Assembly: GCA_951799445.1 (NCBI GenBank) | Contig: OX637295.1 | Coordinates: forward strand, 16,058,001-16,122,000 | DNA length: 64,000 bases | Reading direction: 5' to 3' | Source: Pseudisothecium myosuroides | Lineage: Eukaryota > Streptophyta > Bryopsida > Hypnales > Lembophyllaceae | In this document: piece by piece, positions 1 to 11,535 of the stretch | Layout of the letters: each line of letters begins with the position of its first letter | Numbering within the stretch: position 1 is the first letter of the stretch | Translations under genes and position numbers: made by a program | The notes under the pieces: model-generated | Database searches by the model: none | What the model was told of the DNA's origin: nothing | The model's input: only the letters and a program-made list of their open reading frames with translations

Positions 1-1668
1 ACTTCAATTGAAAGCACCCATCATATGAACGCTTTACACCTATAGGCTGGGCCAATTCATTGTGTAAGAGGCCCAAAATCCTCACTTGTGATTGGACAAA
101 AGGCTGAAATTTGTGCAATCAGCCTCAAGAGGAATGGCCCAAAGCGTCCCTTAGGGTGAGCTAATTTCCAGCTCATTTTAAGATGCGTTCTCTCGCCAAA
201 GAAATCACATTGGAATCTGAAGAAGGTACCCTCCTTGTTCAAGTATAGTCCACAAAGCTTCGTGGTTTTGAACCAAGCCCCCCTTGCGCGATCAACAAAG
301 GCTTCCCATAAGACTTCTTCTAGTTTTGGGGGCCACTAGGGTTTGTTGTTGAAGCAAATTACGTTACAATCTAGCCAAATAGTCCATTTCACAGAGCCCC
401 TATACGAAAATACTTTCTTTCAGTGGAAACTTTGTGAGGGGATTACAATGATTGACAAAACTAAGTATGGATTTGAAACTTTTCATTCAAACAACCATAC
501 CATAAGCATCAAAGGACAAAGTCCAAAAGTATGTACACAAAAGTTGTAGTATGCTACATATAACACATTACTATGGAAGTTTCAAGAAAAAATTAGTTGT
601 AATGTGAAAGTAAATTAAATAAAAAGTTAGCCATGTCTAGAATTCGGTTTTGAGAGTCTTCATTTGGAATTACTTTATATTTTATCATTTTTTTTGGGAA
701 CTCTAAAAAAACTTTTTGTGCCTTGGCATGTTGGTATACATCATTTCACATTCTTGTACACAAAAGTTGAAGGCAATTGACATTTACAAAATTTAAAGTA
801 TTCACAATTTGACAAACATGCAAATGATGTTGGTTCACATGATATTTGACATTTTTTTTTGGAATTGAGAGCATGGGATTGCATTAGTCATTGTAGAGAG
901 TGTATAGGTTGTAGCATGAACCATTGTTACATCATAATGCCTTTGCATTTGAAATATTTGTTGAAAAGGACAATGCATTCAATGTATATATTAAAGCCAT
1001 GATGCATTTTTGTGTTCAAATTCTGTGTACAATTACTAGATTTCATACTCCACATAATTGATTCACCTAATTCCAAAAAATTAATTTATCATTTTCTATA
1101 TCATCAAAAAAGTTTAGAACTGCCAGATCTTACACTGACTTTCATAAAATTAACTCTTTTGTACAGTACAGTATACTCTTCAAATGATTTTCTTCCATTC
1201 TCCTTTTCTTTTTTTTCCTTTTTTTTTAACAAATGGGAGACCCACTGCAAACCATTCTCCTTTTCACGCATTGCTTGTGAGCCCTCTTTGTCAAAGATGG
1301 GTGATTGGAGCCCAGAGCTTCCATAGTGAGACCAGACAACAAGTTTTTTTTTTCTTGCATGGTCAATCAACAATTTGCAAAGCCATCAAATAACTTTGAG
1401 ATGCCAACATACTAATGTATAATGTGGTTTGGTGAATGTTTTTTGTACAATATAGTATAGTCAAAATTGAAAATGGAAGCAGAGATATGTACTGAATGAT
1501 TAAATTCCGCAAGGAGTGAGCTTTGTCGAAAGGTGTACAACACACAAACCAGAGATGTGCGGATGGATACGTACTGTACTATTGCTCCTAACAACTTGGC
1601 CATTCAACTTGAATGTTCGAGATTCAGAGTGAAATTATTGGGGTCTTGGGGGATCCAACAGTATATAA
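1..1668. other. AT-rich intergenic DNA, no gene seen
   Basis: Only short spurious reading frames occur here. None has plant splice context or a recognisable domain. Poly-T and poly-A runs are common, and no transposon end could be delimited. Confidence 0.6.
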
Positions 1669-2764
1669 AATGTACAGTCGTGTACAATAATCTTACAAAC
1701 TGCCTACTCTACCAGTCAAATTCTTTTTGCACTGTATAGAAAAGAATTGGGATATTTTGTCTTGCATAATGAACACTGAATTCTTAGTACGCAATACCAA
1801 ATTTCAGTTTCAAAAAAAGCAAAATTCCATTTTCAGTGAATTTTCAAAGTAATAAAATCAGTTGCATTAAGTCATTGTCTTCATTGTACAATAGGATCTA
1901 ATAACCTTACAAACTTCTTATTGCGCCATTCTAAGAATTTTTCATAATATAAAGTACAATTGACATTTTTTGTCTTGCATAATCAACACTCAATTCTTAG
2001 GCAGTCCCAATGAAGTATACCAAAGTTTAATTTCAAAAACGCAAAATTTCATTTTTGATGAATTTTATTTTAAGTCAATTTTCATGGTTTTATATAATAT
2101 TTTATTAAAAGAATTTGGTGATGAATTTTTTTTTCATTCAATTGCATAGATGTGTAGGGGACATCCATATGCACATCTTACAAATTAAAAAACACCTCTT
2201 TAAGTAACAAAAATATAATCTAGGAAGAATTCAATGTGAGGTGTCATATAACCAAACTTTGTAAAATAAATATCTTTATTGGCTTTAACTAGATTCTGCT
2301 AATTGACTATAACTAATTTTGTTCATTTGAGCATGGTGGTACAATTACCTTACCAAAATCTATTTACAATAAAAAGATATCTATTTGCCAAAGTTAGGGC
2401 ATTGTTGCCCCAGCATTGAAATTTCTATAGAAGGAATTGTGAAACTTTTTTGGAGATGCTTGTTAATAAAAAGGAAAGATGTGTGTATGGATGTTTTCTA
2501 CGTGTCTTTGCAATCAAATTAAAAAAATCCATCACCAATGTTTTCCAATGGATTATCATGTAAAACCATTAAAATGAAATGAAAAATTCACCAAAAATGG
2601 AATTTTGTTTTTTTGAAATTGAAATTTGATATACTTGAGTGGAATTGCGTAAAAATAGAATTTTAATTATACAAGGCAAAAAATGTCAATTGTACTCTAT
2701 ATTATGCCAAATTCTTTGAATGGCACAATAAGAAGTTTGTAAGATTATTGAACCCTGCTGTACA
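1669..2764. mobile_element. Long terminal-inverted-repeat (foldback/MULE-like) element
   Basis: Bases 1885 to about 2085 reappear as the reverse complement at about 2560-2764. The arms are roughly 200 bp each and share the order TGTACA, then CTTACAAACTTCTTATTG, then GTACAATTGACATTTTTTG, then a stretch ending in GGTGAATTTT. A third, direct and diverged, copy of the arm lies at about 1669-1860, so the left side carries two arms in tandem. The interior has no coding capacity. Long arms around a short non-coding middle are typical of foldback elements and of non-autonomous Mutator-like elements. No clean target duplication was found, so the superfamily is an inference. Confidence 0.6.
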
Positions 2765-2868
2765 TTACATATTGGTGTCATTTCTCCTCATATTGGTACA
2801 AAGGTATATGACCAATTGAAAATGCTAGTTCAACAAATTCGTACATCCTACATAAGAAGGTGGGTTTT

Positions 2869-3116
2869 ACACCCAAAATTGCTTCCCACCTAAAACCACC
2901 ATCATCACTCTATATACATTTCCAAAATCAATATTAATGTACATATGTTGAAGAATGATTTGAAAACACTCTACCAAAAAAAATGTTGACTTTGGCTAGC
3001 TTCATAACTTTTGCATACAATATCCAAATGCCGCATTCTTTGGTGCGTTGGAACCTCCTTTTACTTGCCAAGAAGAAAAATCAATGAAAATTCGGTCAGT
3101 CTAATAGTAGTAATTA
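2869..3116 (+). repeat. Dispersed repeat family C, copy 1
   Basis: Shared blocks, including CATAACTTTTGCATA, TTGGAACCTCCTTT and GTCAGTCTAATARTAGTAA, also occur at 20213-20321 (same strand) and at 23537-23807 (opposite strand). The copy at 23.5 kb shows terminal inverted repeats, so the family is probably a MITE. This copy seems to lack the distal end. Confidence 0.55.
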
Positions 3117-3248
3117 GGCTCAATAGCAAAAAAAAATTAGTTTTTGAGATATCCACCTTAACTTAACTTATGCGTTATAAATATCAAACAATAAGTTACA
3201 CATCATCACTTGTCACAGTCGTGGCTTCTTGAGGCCTTTGAAGAGTAA

Positions 3249-3539
3249 GGTAGCTACACCCGATTTTGACCCCTTCCTAAAACCAACCCCTACAGATTCT
3301 TGCCTAAAATGTACTCCCATTATTCATAAGAGTCTAGGGTTGGTTTTAGAAACACCTATTTTCAGCACTTTGAATATTCATTGTTTATTCATACGGTATA
3401 CAAAAAATGCATTCTCAGAGAATCTAGAATCCCCTTTGGACTACCAACAAGATCCCACAAAAAAAATTCCAATATAATAATGAGAACCATGCTGAAATTA
3501 GTTGAATTACCTAAACAATTGATTTTAGGTGTAGTTACC
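3249..3539 (+). mobile_element. MITE family A, copy 1
   Basis: The element begins GGTAGCTACACCCGATTTTG and ends with the inverted version ATTTTAGGTGTAGTTACC. The interior (TTCTTGCCTAAAATGTACT, then ATTCATAAGAGTCTAG, then AGAATCTAGAATCCCCTTT) is shared with copies at 17.75 kb and, inverted, at 52.24 kb. There is no coding sequence. It is about 290 bp long. The TTAA site of the next element abuts its right end. The target duplication could not be resolved. Confidence 0.65.
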
Positions 3540-3543
3540 TTAA

Positions 3544-4579
3544 CCCTTCATCGTCGAAGGGGACAAAAAGTGTCCTCACACACTATAACAGTCCAATTTG
3601 AAGTGCTCTAACTTTTGCATCTGATGTCCAAATTTAATAAAACTTGTTGTAAAAGTTGCACATACTAGTCTAGTTTTTGTGGTAAAATTTTCAGATCAAT
3701 CCAAGACGAATTGAGTTTGTGAAAGCCATTCGAAGTTCATAGGTTCAATTTGAGTTCAGCACACTGCATTGTCATGGCTGCAACTTTGTAGGCTTGTATC
3801 TTTTTCATCAAATTTTCATTTTCAATCAAATTTGTTGGGTTTTGTTTTCCTTAAGGTCTAGTTATTGAGGTAAAATTTTCATGTCAATCCAAGCTATTTT
3901 GAATGTTTGAGAGCAATTTGATGTTCAAAATCCAGACATTTTTGTATTATAGTGAACTTCTTTTTTTTTTTTTTGAAACCCGGAGTTTATTCCAAGAAGT
4001 GAACCATATTATAGTGAACTTCGGCGGCTCATAACTTCTTCATACATGGTCCGTTTTCAATAATTTTGTTGTAAAAGTTGCGCATACTAGTCTAGTTTTT
4101 GTGGTTAAATTTTCATATTGATCCAAGAAGTTATGAGTGACTGAGAAGCATTTTAGTAGAAAGAGGTTCAACTACAAATGTGATTTTCTGCTACTTTTTT
4201 TTACTGTTTTTTAACATTTCAAATCCATTTTGCAAACACAATGAGTCATTTGAATGATATTTTTTTTCACCAAAGAGTTTACATTCTGTTTTTGAATCAC
4301 TTGGCAGTTTGATGTTTTTTCATTTGAGTAGGTTTAGAAATGCAATTTTGCCTCCAAATGTGTTTATAAGAAAATTTCAGCACCTTTTTCCAACACTAAA
4401 ACATTATAATCTTTCAATCTATACGGTCAAATGACCCCAAATTTGTTCCACACCATCTACAACATGCACACAACAAGATTGTATGGTTGAGATTTTCATA
4501 CCTTACTGAAATTTAGACTTTTAACATTTGCAGAGGCAGGATGCTTTTAAGCATGTTTGGACCTTAGGCGATGAAGGGT
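3544..4579. mobile_element. TTAA-flanked (piggyBac-type) non-autonomous element
   Basis: The element is bounded by TTAA at 3540-3543 and at 4580-4583. The inverted ends are CCCTTCATCGTCGAAGG on the left and, reverse-complemented, ACCCTTCATCGCCTAAGG on the right. A TTAA target duplication with CCC-starting ends is the hallmark of piggyBac elements. There is no transposase reading frame. It contains a nested LINE tail at 3961-4006. A subterminal block near 4405-4460 (AATCTTTCAATCTATACGG, then TTGTTCCACAC) resembles blocks in the other TTAA elements of this window. Confidence 0.65.
3945..4022 (-). mobile_element. 5'-truncated LINE 3' tail with perfect target duplication
   Basis: The 16-bp sequence TATTATAGTGAACTTC occurs at 3945-3960 and again at 4007-4022. 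Between them are only 46 bp: fourteen T residues, then a 32-bp segment. Read on the minus strand, this is a LINE 3' end containing AATAAA, followed by a poly-A tail. The same segment (GAAACCCGGAGTTTATTCC) occurs at 36513 in a longer copy. Extreme 5' truncation with a long target duplication is typical of target-primed reverse transcription. It is nested in the TTAA element at 3544-4579 and so is younger than it. Confidence 0.85.
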
Positions 4580-4850
4580 TTAAGGGAGCTTCTCTCTATG
4601 ATGGCTGAAGTCATTCTTATTTCAGCAAGAGAACATTATTTCCCTCTCATGCAAGCTGGCTCTGGCAGGGCGAATTCCAACTGTCAAGACTCAAGACACA
4701 TAGACAATATTGTCTGTAATTGATGTGGTGATTGGGTGCGTGCAACTTCTGCTGAAGTGGTCAGAATTTGATTGCCATTGCAGGTATTGTCACGAGGTAT
4801 GGCAGGTTCACAGTTTCTGTACAGCAAGTACAATCCTTCACAAGAAGCAC

Positions 4851-5182
4851 GGAAGCCATACGGCCCAAACCTAACTTACAATAACTTATATCCAAGATTG
4901 AACGTACACCTTGACTTCCAAGGTAGGAGGTCCATCAAGCGCTTGGCATTTAGAAACGTCTTCTAACGCAGAAGTACATTTTGCTTTCTCATTGCACCAA
5001 TAATGTACAAATAGTGTATATGCGGAAACCATATGGCCATTACCTACAATACTTCCAAGATTTGGAGTACATCCTTGCCTTTTAAGATAGGAGGTCTATA
5101 AAGTGCTTGGGTTCTAAAAGTGGCTTCTAATGCAAAGGTACATTTTGCTTTTTCGTTGCACCAACAATGTACAAATAGTGTA
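4851..5182 (+). repeat. Tandem duplication, unit about 164-173 bp, two copies
   Basis: Two consecutive units share GGAARCCATAYGGCC, then CCAAGATT, then TAGGAGGTC, then CTTCTAAYGC, then GTACATTTTGCTTT, then ATGTACAAATAGTGTA. The second unit ends at the TA target site of the Tc1/mariner element at 5183. No gene is visible. Confidence 0.7.
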
Positions 5183-6523
5183 CAGTACCCACCAACAAGT
5201 TTACGTTCACAGCAGTCAATTTACAGAAACAAAGCACATACTTCCAATTTCAAATTGCCACTACATGCTCAAAAATGATCCAAATCACAAACTGCAAAGT
5301 GCGTTGGAAAGATAATGAAGTCTACTTTGCTTATATTTTAAGCATTTACAAAAAAACTTGTAAAATTATATATAAATATACCATTTTTTGACAAACTATC
5401 TACCATCTAGTGCTATCACCATTAGCTTTGATTACGGCCTTCATACGGTAAGGCATACTAGTAACGAGAACTTCAATCATCTCTAGAGATACCTCTTTCC
5501 ATGCCCTTTGAATGGTGTTGACTAGTTCTTCTCTGTTTAGCAATAACACCTAATTTTGAACAATGTCTTTCACAATCTTCCATAGGTTTTTGATGGGGTT
5601 TAAATCAAGAGAGTTTGTAGGTCATGAAAGCTTTCTTATGCCATGTGCTTGCCTTCAATCACTTGATTCCTTACTATGGTGCATTGGAGCACCATTTTCC
5701 ATGAGTATAAGTGTCTTAGGGTAATTGTGGGGAAAATAAAAGCCATTCAATTGACTTTCATAGAGAACATCAACGAAGTCCTACCTCTTTGTCTATCACT
5801 TGGCATTATAATAAGTGAACACTTATTGAAATTCATGAACGCACCCCATATCATCATTGTTGAATGAATAAATTTTTGAAATGGTGCTAAACAATCCAAA
5901 GAAAAACATTCATGTGACTTTTGCCAGACCTTCACTTGCCTTGATCTTTTTTTGGTTTCAAATGAAGACTAATCTGTCTATATTACATTCTTTTAGTCAA
6001 ATACCGTCTAGTGTTAGTGTTTATTGTTTTAAAGCACACCTTACACCACCACTTAAGTCCCTTGTTACAGTCAAGAACACCTATAATCTCACACAATCTA
6101 TTTTTGTCTCTAGAAGTACACCTACTCATCAAAACACACACACAATGTATCTACAAGCTATCACATTGCTTGGCCCAAGCATGTTTTGCATTGAGAGGTT
6201 ATTGGAGCTCAATATATGAAGCTCAAATTGACAAAAATCTGATTTGTGTTGGCACAAGAAGCATTGATGTTGCCTTCATAGTGTAGGAGCTACAAACACA
6301 ACTTGAAGTGCCATCAATGCAATTCGATTTTCCTTAGACATCTGACTTGAATTAGCATCCAAATGACACCTAGAATATAGTTAACTTGTTTTTCAACATT
6401 TAGGTGGCAGTTTCATGAAGTTTGAAGGTTTGAAGTGAGAGATATGATCAATCAAAGTTGCTCTTTATTTTCAGTGGCAGTTAGAGTTCGAAAATTTGAA
6501 TGTAAACTTGTTGGTGGGTACTG
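5183..6523 (-). mobile_element. Tc1/mariner element with complete termini
   Basis: The element starts CAGTACCCACCAACAAG at 5183 and ends with the exact inverse CTTGTTGGTGGGTACTG at 6523. The inverted match extends about 26 bp with one mismatch. It is flanked by TA on both sides (5181-5182 and 6524-6525), the obligatory target duplication of the superfamily. Its length of 1341 bp is that of a full autonomous Tc1/mariner element. The minus strand encodes a decayed transposase (separate entry), so the element cannot move by itself. Confidence 0.88.
5400..6290 (-). pseudogene. Decayed Tc1/mariner DDE transposase
   Basis: On the minus strand the residues SLDLNPIKNLWKIVKD (about 5555-5605) correspond to the family signature SPDLNPIENLW. 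Downstream, the segment EELVNTIQRAWKEV and then SMPYRMKAVIKANGDSTRW with a terminal stop at 5400 matches the usual transposase C-terminus. Upstream, STMMIWGAF (about 5840) matches the VMVWG block that carries the first catalytic Asp region. The ENGAPMHHSK block, where the family has a catalytic Asp, shows Asn instead. At least three in-frame stops occur in the C-terminal half, and the N-terminal DNA-binding part (about 6000-6290) is recognisable only in pieces. Family assignment is secure from these motifs plus the terminal repeats and TA duplication; the gene is non-functional. Confidence 0.85.
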
Positions 6524-6525
6524 TA

Positions 6526-8297
6526 CATTTAAAGAGGAAGACGCTTCTAGTAACCACTACATTTCAACCGTTCAAACATTCATAACTAATTCTATAAAAT
6601 TCCAAAAAAGAATAAATGACTTGGATTAGATACCAATTTCATTTGTCTTTCAAGGAAAATTCACTGAAAATTTATTTTCAAGAAGTCTAACCTCCTTCAA
6701 TTCATTATCAACCCTTAAATGGGTGTTGTATAGACCTCCTACTTTAATATCCCTTAAAAGACGGAGCCTTTGACTATATAGTCAAAGGCTAAAAACCTTT
6801 ACAGTGAAAGATATGTGCACAAAAAATCCCCATTTGAAATAAATGTGTTCAATTCTATACATTTAGGTGGTGCAAATTCTTATGCTTTGTTTGCCACAGA
6901 CTACAATGAATGATCTTGCTTATTTATTACTCCGTAATCAATACATGAACTCATAAAAAAAATAGACATCTTTGTGAGAATTTGAAACTATCATATGGAA
7001 CTAGTATTAGTGGGTTAGTGTATTTTACTTCTCAATGCTTTCTTGCACTTGTTTGGTCATTTGTACTAGTGTTGTGTTGTGATACGTTTACATTGTATTT
7101 TGAGTTACCTCTATTACATAAAAATTGCATGTTAATTCTTTACAACAACTTAATATAATGATTTCTATTATATAATAAAGGCTAGTTCCAAGGAAGTTAG
7201 GGTGTATGTCCATTTTACAATTATGCGTATTTACATCCATAGGATATGCTTATATACATTTTATAATGCATGTCCATTGGTGTTGAATAGAGGACATAAT
7301 ATTAAAGGAGGTGGTATTAAATGTGTCTTAAGTGTGTTATTTTGAGTCTTGACTATCATGATCCCTCCAAACAACAATACATGTACTCTATTCTTCTTAT
7401 CTACAAAGTAACAAGATGTCTTCCATTGCACCCAAGTAAATTCTTGTTATATCTCCAATATTCAAATTTCACTTTGAAAAGCTAGTACGTTCTCAAGATC
7501 AAATTCATCTTCAGGGACAAAACATTCAAAATGAACCAAAATTTATCAAATATGGAAAGTAGCTTCAAAATCATTTTTCTAGATCATTTGATTTAAAATA
7601 GCTATCAAAAGTAAAATCAATTCAATGCTTTCACTTTTGTTAATTTTGAAAGAACATTAAAAATTTACTAAAGACCCAAAATATAAGTATATCACAAATG
7701 TTATGCAAGTTTGGGACTATGGTATTTCAAATCTAGACTACTTTAAAATTTAAGTAACTTTAGATGAATCTTTTAACCGTTACACAACATGTCAAGCCTC
7801 TCAGACTTGGTTTTGAGAGAATCATTGACAAAAAAGTTATTTTTGCATTATTTTAGAATAAACATTTTCACTATTAATTTTTGCATGCCCTAAACAAACA
7901 AATTTTGGGCGAGCAGTAAGATCCATGCCCGCTTCTTGAAAGAGATTTTTAATTTTCCTTTGAATTGCCTGCTAAGTAAGAGAATGTTATGGAAGGGATA
8001 TTGTATTTTTATTAGATTTGAGATATCTTCCCTTCAATACAATTATGTTATGCATATTCTATTAAGGCTTTGAAGACTGTTTCTTGAATAGTAGTGTACT
8101 TTATCCAGCATATAGTTGTATGTGATGGTAAAACTTTAATTAAAATATGTACAATGTATGCACATAAAATTCAAGTGCCTTATCTATCTGTAAGTGATTA
8201 CATAAATTAAAATAATATATCAAAATAGTACTTATAATTAAACAATCTAAAGAGCCCAATTATATGTGTGGACAAACCAAGGACCTCAATCTCCGTG
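6526..8297. other. AT-rich intergenic DNA with a perfect 26-bp palindrome
   Basis: No gene or bounded element was seen. A perfect palindrome occupies 6765-6790 (half-site AGCCTTTGACTAT followed directly by its inverse). With no spacer it could extrude a small cruciform or be the core of a lost short element. Confidence 0.5.
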
Positions 8298-8305
8298 GTA
8301 TGTAC

Positions 8306-9370
8306 CAGTGTTTTTTTTAGTGGCTAAAAATCGCCAAAATTCACCCATCGTCCATGTACTTCAATTTTACTATAGGAATTAAAGGGGCAGAAATTGTATT
8401 TTTTCGCCTAATTTCACCATCCACTACATTGTATATAGCCATCTGGCCTCGTGCCAAAAGCTCACATCGCCACTAAATTTGATAAGTACCAATCTGTAAC
8501 CGCCTATACTTCTCTCATCATGGTGATATATTCCAAGCAAGGTCGCCAAATCTTATGCATTGGATCATGTCTCATCGCCTACCCTAATTTGTACTTCAAT
8601 ATCCAATACCCTGTAGTACTCTTTGAAATGCACTTGTGTGTTACCATGGTAGTCTTTCTTACAAGTAAAGTAAGAGCCATTGTGATGATTTTCTAAGTTT
8701 CATTATTTTATAGCCAATGTCACAATCCACCTTGAATGAAGGATTTTTTAGTTTGAATATTGAACTTTGAAATCCAAGTTTATTTGGCCCTTGTGCAAAT
8801 TATAAATCAATTTATGACAAAATGGGAGACTATAGGATCCAATCTCTTTTTGAATAGTATAGTTCTTGAACAATGTAGTCATTGGATAGTTAGAAAGTTT
8901 TTTTTTTAAATGGTAATTGAACTCTTAAGTTAACTTACATTTTTTACAATCTTATTTGTAAATGATGGCCTTAGATTTGCTACTAAAATGAGAAGAAATG
9001 GTCATTGGTAGGTGTTGCTATATTTTTTATTTGCACTCATTCACTAATTTGGTATTCTAGCATTCCTTGTCACCTCTGTAGTCACTACTTTCCTTTACAC
9101 CGTCACCAAACTTCAATAATTCAAAACATGTAGAAGCCAAATTAACTTGGAAATTTTTAGTTCTCATCACTATACATCTACTTTGAAGACAGATATGTCG
9201 CCTCTTTGCTTTCCTCATCAAAATCTATGTATAGCCAAAATTCACTAATGTTCATCTGTTTAGCGAAATTACTTTCACCTAAGGATGGATAGAAGTAGCC
9301 ACTTCATTGAAAGTTCACCCAAAATTATCGCCACTACTTAGAAAAAGCTAAATCACTAAAAAAAACGCTG
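8306..9370. mobile_element. hAT-type non-autonomous element, 1065 bp
   Basis: The element starts CAGTGTTTTTTTTAGTG and ends with the inverse of CAGCGTTTTTTTTAGTG. The flanks are GTATGTAC (8298-8305) and GTATGCAC (9371-9378), an 8-bp target duplication with one mutation. CAGNG ends plus an 8-bp duplication define the hAT superfamily. The interior is AT-rich with repeated CGCCACTA/TAGTGGC-like words near both ends and no transposase frame. The flank mutation suggests some age. Confidence 0.82.
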
Positions 9371-9756
9371 GTATGCACTTGAAAATGGTTTCACAGCAAT
9401 ATTCTATTTTATTGAGATACTATAAACTTGTCAAACATATATTAAGCATTAGCTTGCAATTCAAGATGTGTTTTTTTTATAAAGGGATTGCTTCTCATAC
9501 TTCAAAAATCCTCAACAATATAAAAATGTTGGTGATTTAAAAATTAATATTTGAAAAAATTGATATTCTTTAAAAGAATATTTCACATGGCATGTAAATT
9601 CTTCAAAGATTGAAAATTTTATTAAATTGGTGTGATTCTAGGTGCCAAAACTATGACATTCATCTAATAAAAGGTCTAATAATAAAAACTACAATAGAAT
9701 ATGATTTAAATTGCGCTGCTTCAAAGAAGCAAAGTTGTGAAATTCTTCTAAGTTAA

Positions 9757-10898
9757 CCCTTTAAGGCCTAATGTTGTTTTGGTTAGAACAAGAATCAAAT
9801 TGGAGAATGAGTAATAGACAATGAATGTGCAAAAAATTTGGGCTTATCATTGTTGGTATTGCAAGAATTTAGAGTTTCTTGATAGTATACAAAGTTGTTG
9901 ACATTGACATATAAAAAATGCGCAAATACAAGCATGTAGCACTATTAGACTCATAAAAGATTCACTTCAAGGACCTTTGTATTCAATAGACATTGCTTTC
10001 ACGATTCATATAGATCAATTAATACTGAAAAATATACCTTCTATGTTTGAAAATAGATACTCAATATGAAAAACATTCAACATGGGTGTATATAAAATCT
10101 TCTACTCAAAATTGACATAGGTTCAGTTTTTTTTTTTTTGTGATTGATTAACATTTATCACTAGAGATGATTTGGACTCTCTAAAAGAATTTTTTTTTGG
10201 CTAGAAAATGTGCAAATGCAACAAAAAGTTATTTTATTTTATTTATTTTTAGTTTAAAAAGATAATGTGTTAATATATAATATATTAATAATCACAGTCT
10301 ATGACATTATCTAAGGTGCCACATCAAATTGCAATTTTTAATTTAGTTTTCAGTTTTTTAATTTCCGTATTTGCAGAGCTAAGTGACATGTCTCAGCTTC
10401 TTAGAGAGTCCAGATTTTTTCTAATGATAGGAATAGTTGACGTCAACCTCTACATCAAAAGTTGGAAAAAAGACTAAAAAGAAATACATTATTGACTAAC
10501 TATACTTGAAAGTACTGAAAACATTGCTATACACAATAATATACCCTATATTTCTTTATAGTGACTTTCTTTCCAAAAAATGCCCATATGCTTTTGCCAT
10601 CTTTGTATTGCTTTCTTTTCCAAATACAACCAATGTTTTTCAAGATGCAGAAGGGAAACATCTTTTGCAATTCTTTCTATGTATTTCCATGTCTTATATG
10701 AAAATTGGCAAACATAGTCGTGTATAAATGCACATAATTGTCCCATGCAATTATATTTTCCAAATTGAATTACTCATTCTCTATCAAAAGAACTAAGGAT
10801 GCCCATTTCCTAACACACTTCCAATTCCTCTCCAATTATGAGTTATTCCTAATTTTTCTCATTTGAAACCAATTTATGGTTCTTTGGGCCTTAAAGGA
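9757..10898. mobile_element. TTAA-flanked (piggyBac-type) non-autonomous element, 1.14 kb
   Basis: TTAA lies at 9753-9756 and 10899-10902. The ends are CCCTTTAAGGCCTAATG and, reverse-complemented from the right, TCCTTTAAGGCCCAAAG. No transposase frame is present; reading frames in the interior look random. Confidence 0.65.
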
Positions 10899-10902
10899 TT
10901 AA

Positions 10903-11531
10903 CGAAATTGAAGTTGATTAAGTGGACAATCGAATGTTCAGGTTGATTCCTACAAATCAATTTTGAATGGATGTTTTTTGAAATTTTGATAGAAGGTGCA
11001 TACACTACCACCTTCGGGGGAAGGACATTTTTTTTTATTAAATGCCCACAAAATAAGTTATGTTGCCCCAAAAGATTTGGGTAGTTTGAGCAATTCATGC
11101 TTCTTTTACTAAATCCCTCATCATGTACTAATATAACATGGCATGAAATTGTCTAAAAATTAAGTAATTTTAGTTCTTAAATCACATTTCAAGAGGAGTC
11201 AAACTTTATTAATGTGTTAGGATAATTTTGAAAAACAATATTTTTTTTCTAATTTCAAATGCTATAATCTTGCAATCTTTAAGATCAATGAATTTGAATT
11301 TTTTTTCACATATTCTAAATGCTTGGTTTTACATTTTCTCCATTTGGATTAAAAAAAATCACAGTCATCAATAAATGCCAAGTGTATTTCCAAATTGCTT
11401 AACCTCCTTGTATTGCACAATGATTTAGAGTAAGGTAGAGCCTTCATTTGCTTCTAAATTTTTTTATGAGTGTACCTAACAAGATATACTAATGAAGGAT
11501 GTAAATCTTCATTTTCTATAGTGAAAAGATA
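10903..11531. other. AT-rich spacer between two TTAA elements
   Basis: No gene is seen. A block near 11265-11335 (ATAATCTTGCAATCTTTAAG, then TTTTTTTTCACATATTCTAAATG) resembles the subterminal block of the TTAA elements, so this may be the eroded end of an older copy. Confidence 0.4.
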
Positions 11532-11535
11532 TTAA

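Noticed and set aside
343..549. 68-codon frame near the left edge
   Set aside because: AT-rich, no domain, no splice context and no homologous block elsewhere in the window; expected by chance.
1104..1373. Overlapping frames on both strands around a poly-T tract
   Set aside because: Lys/Phe runs arise from the homopolymer; not coding-like.
8451..8696. 81-codon frame inside the hAT-type element
   Set aside because: No resemblance to a hAT transposase or its dimerisation region; random frame in a non-autonomous element.
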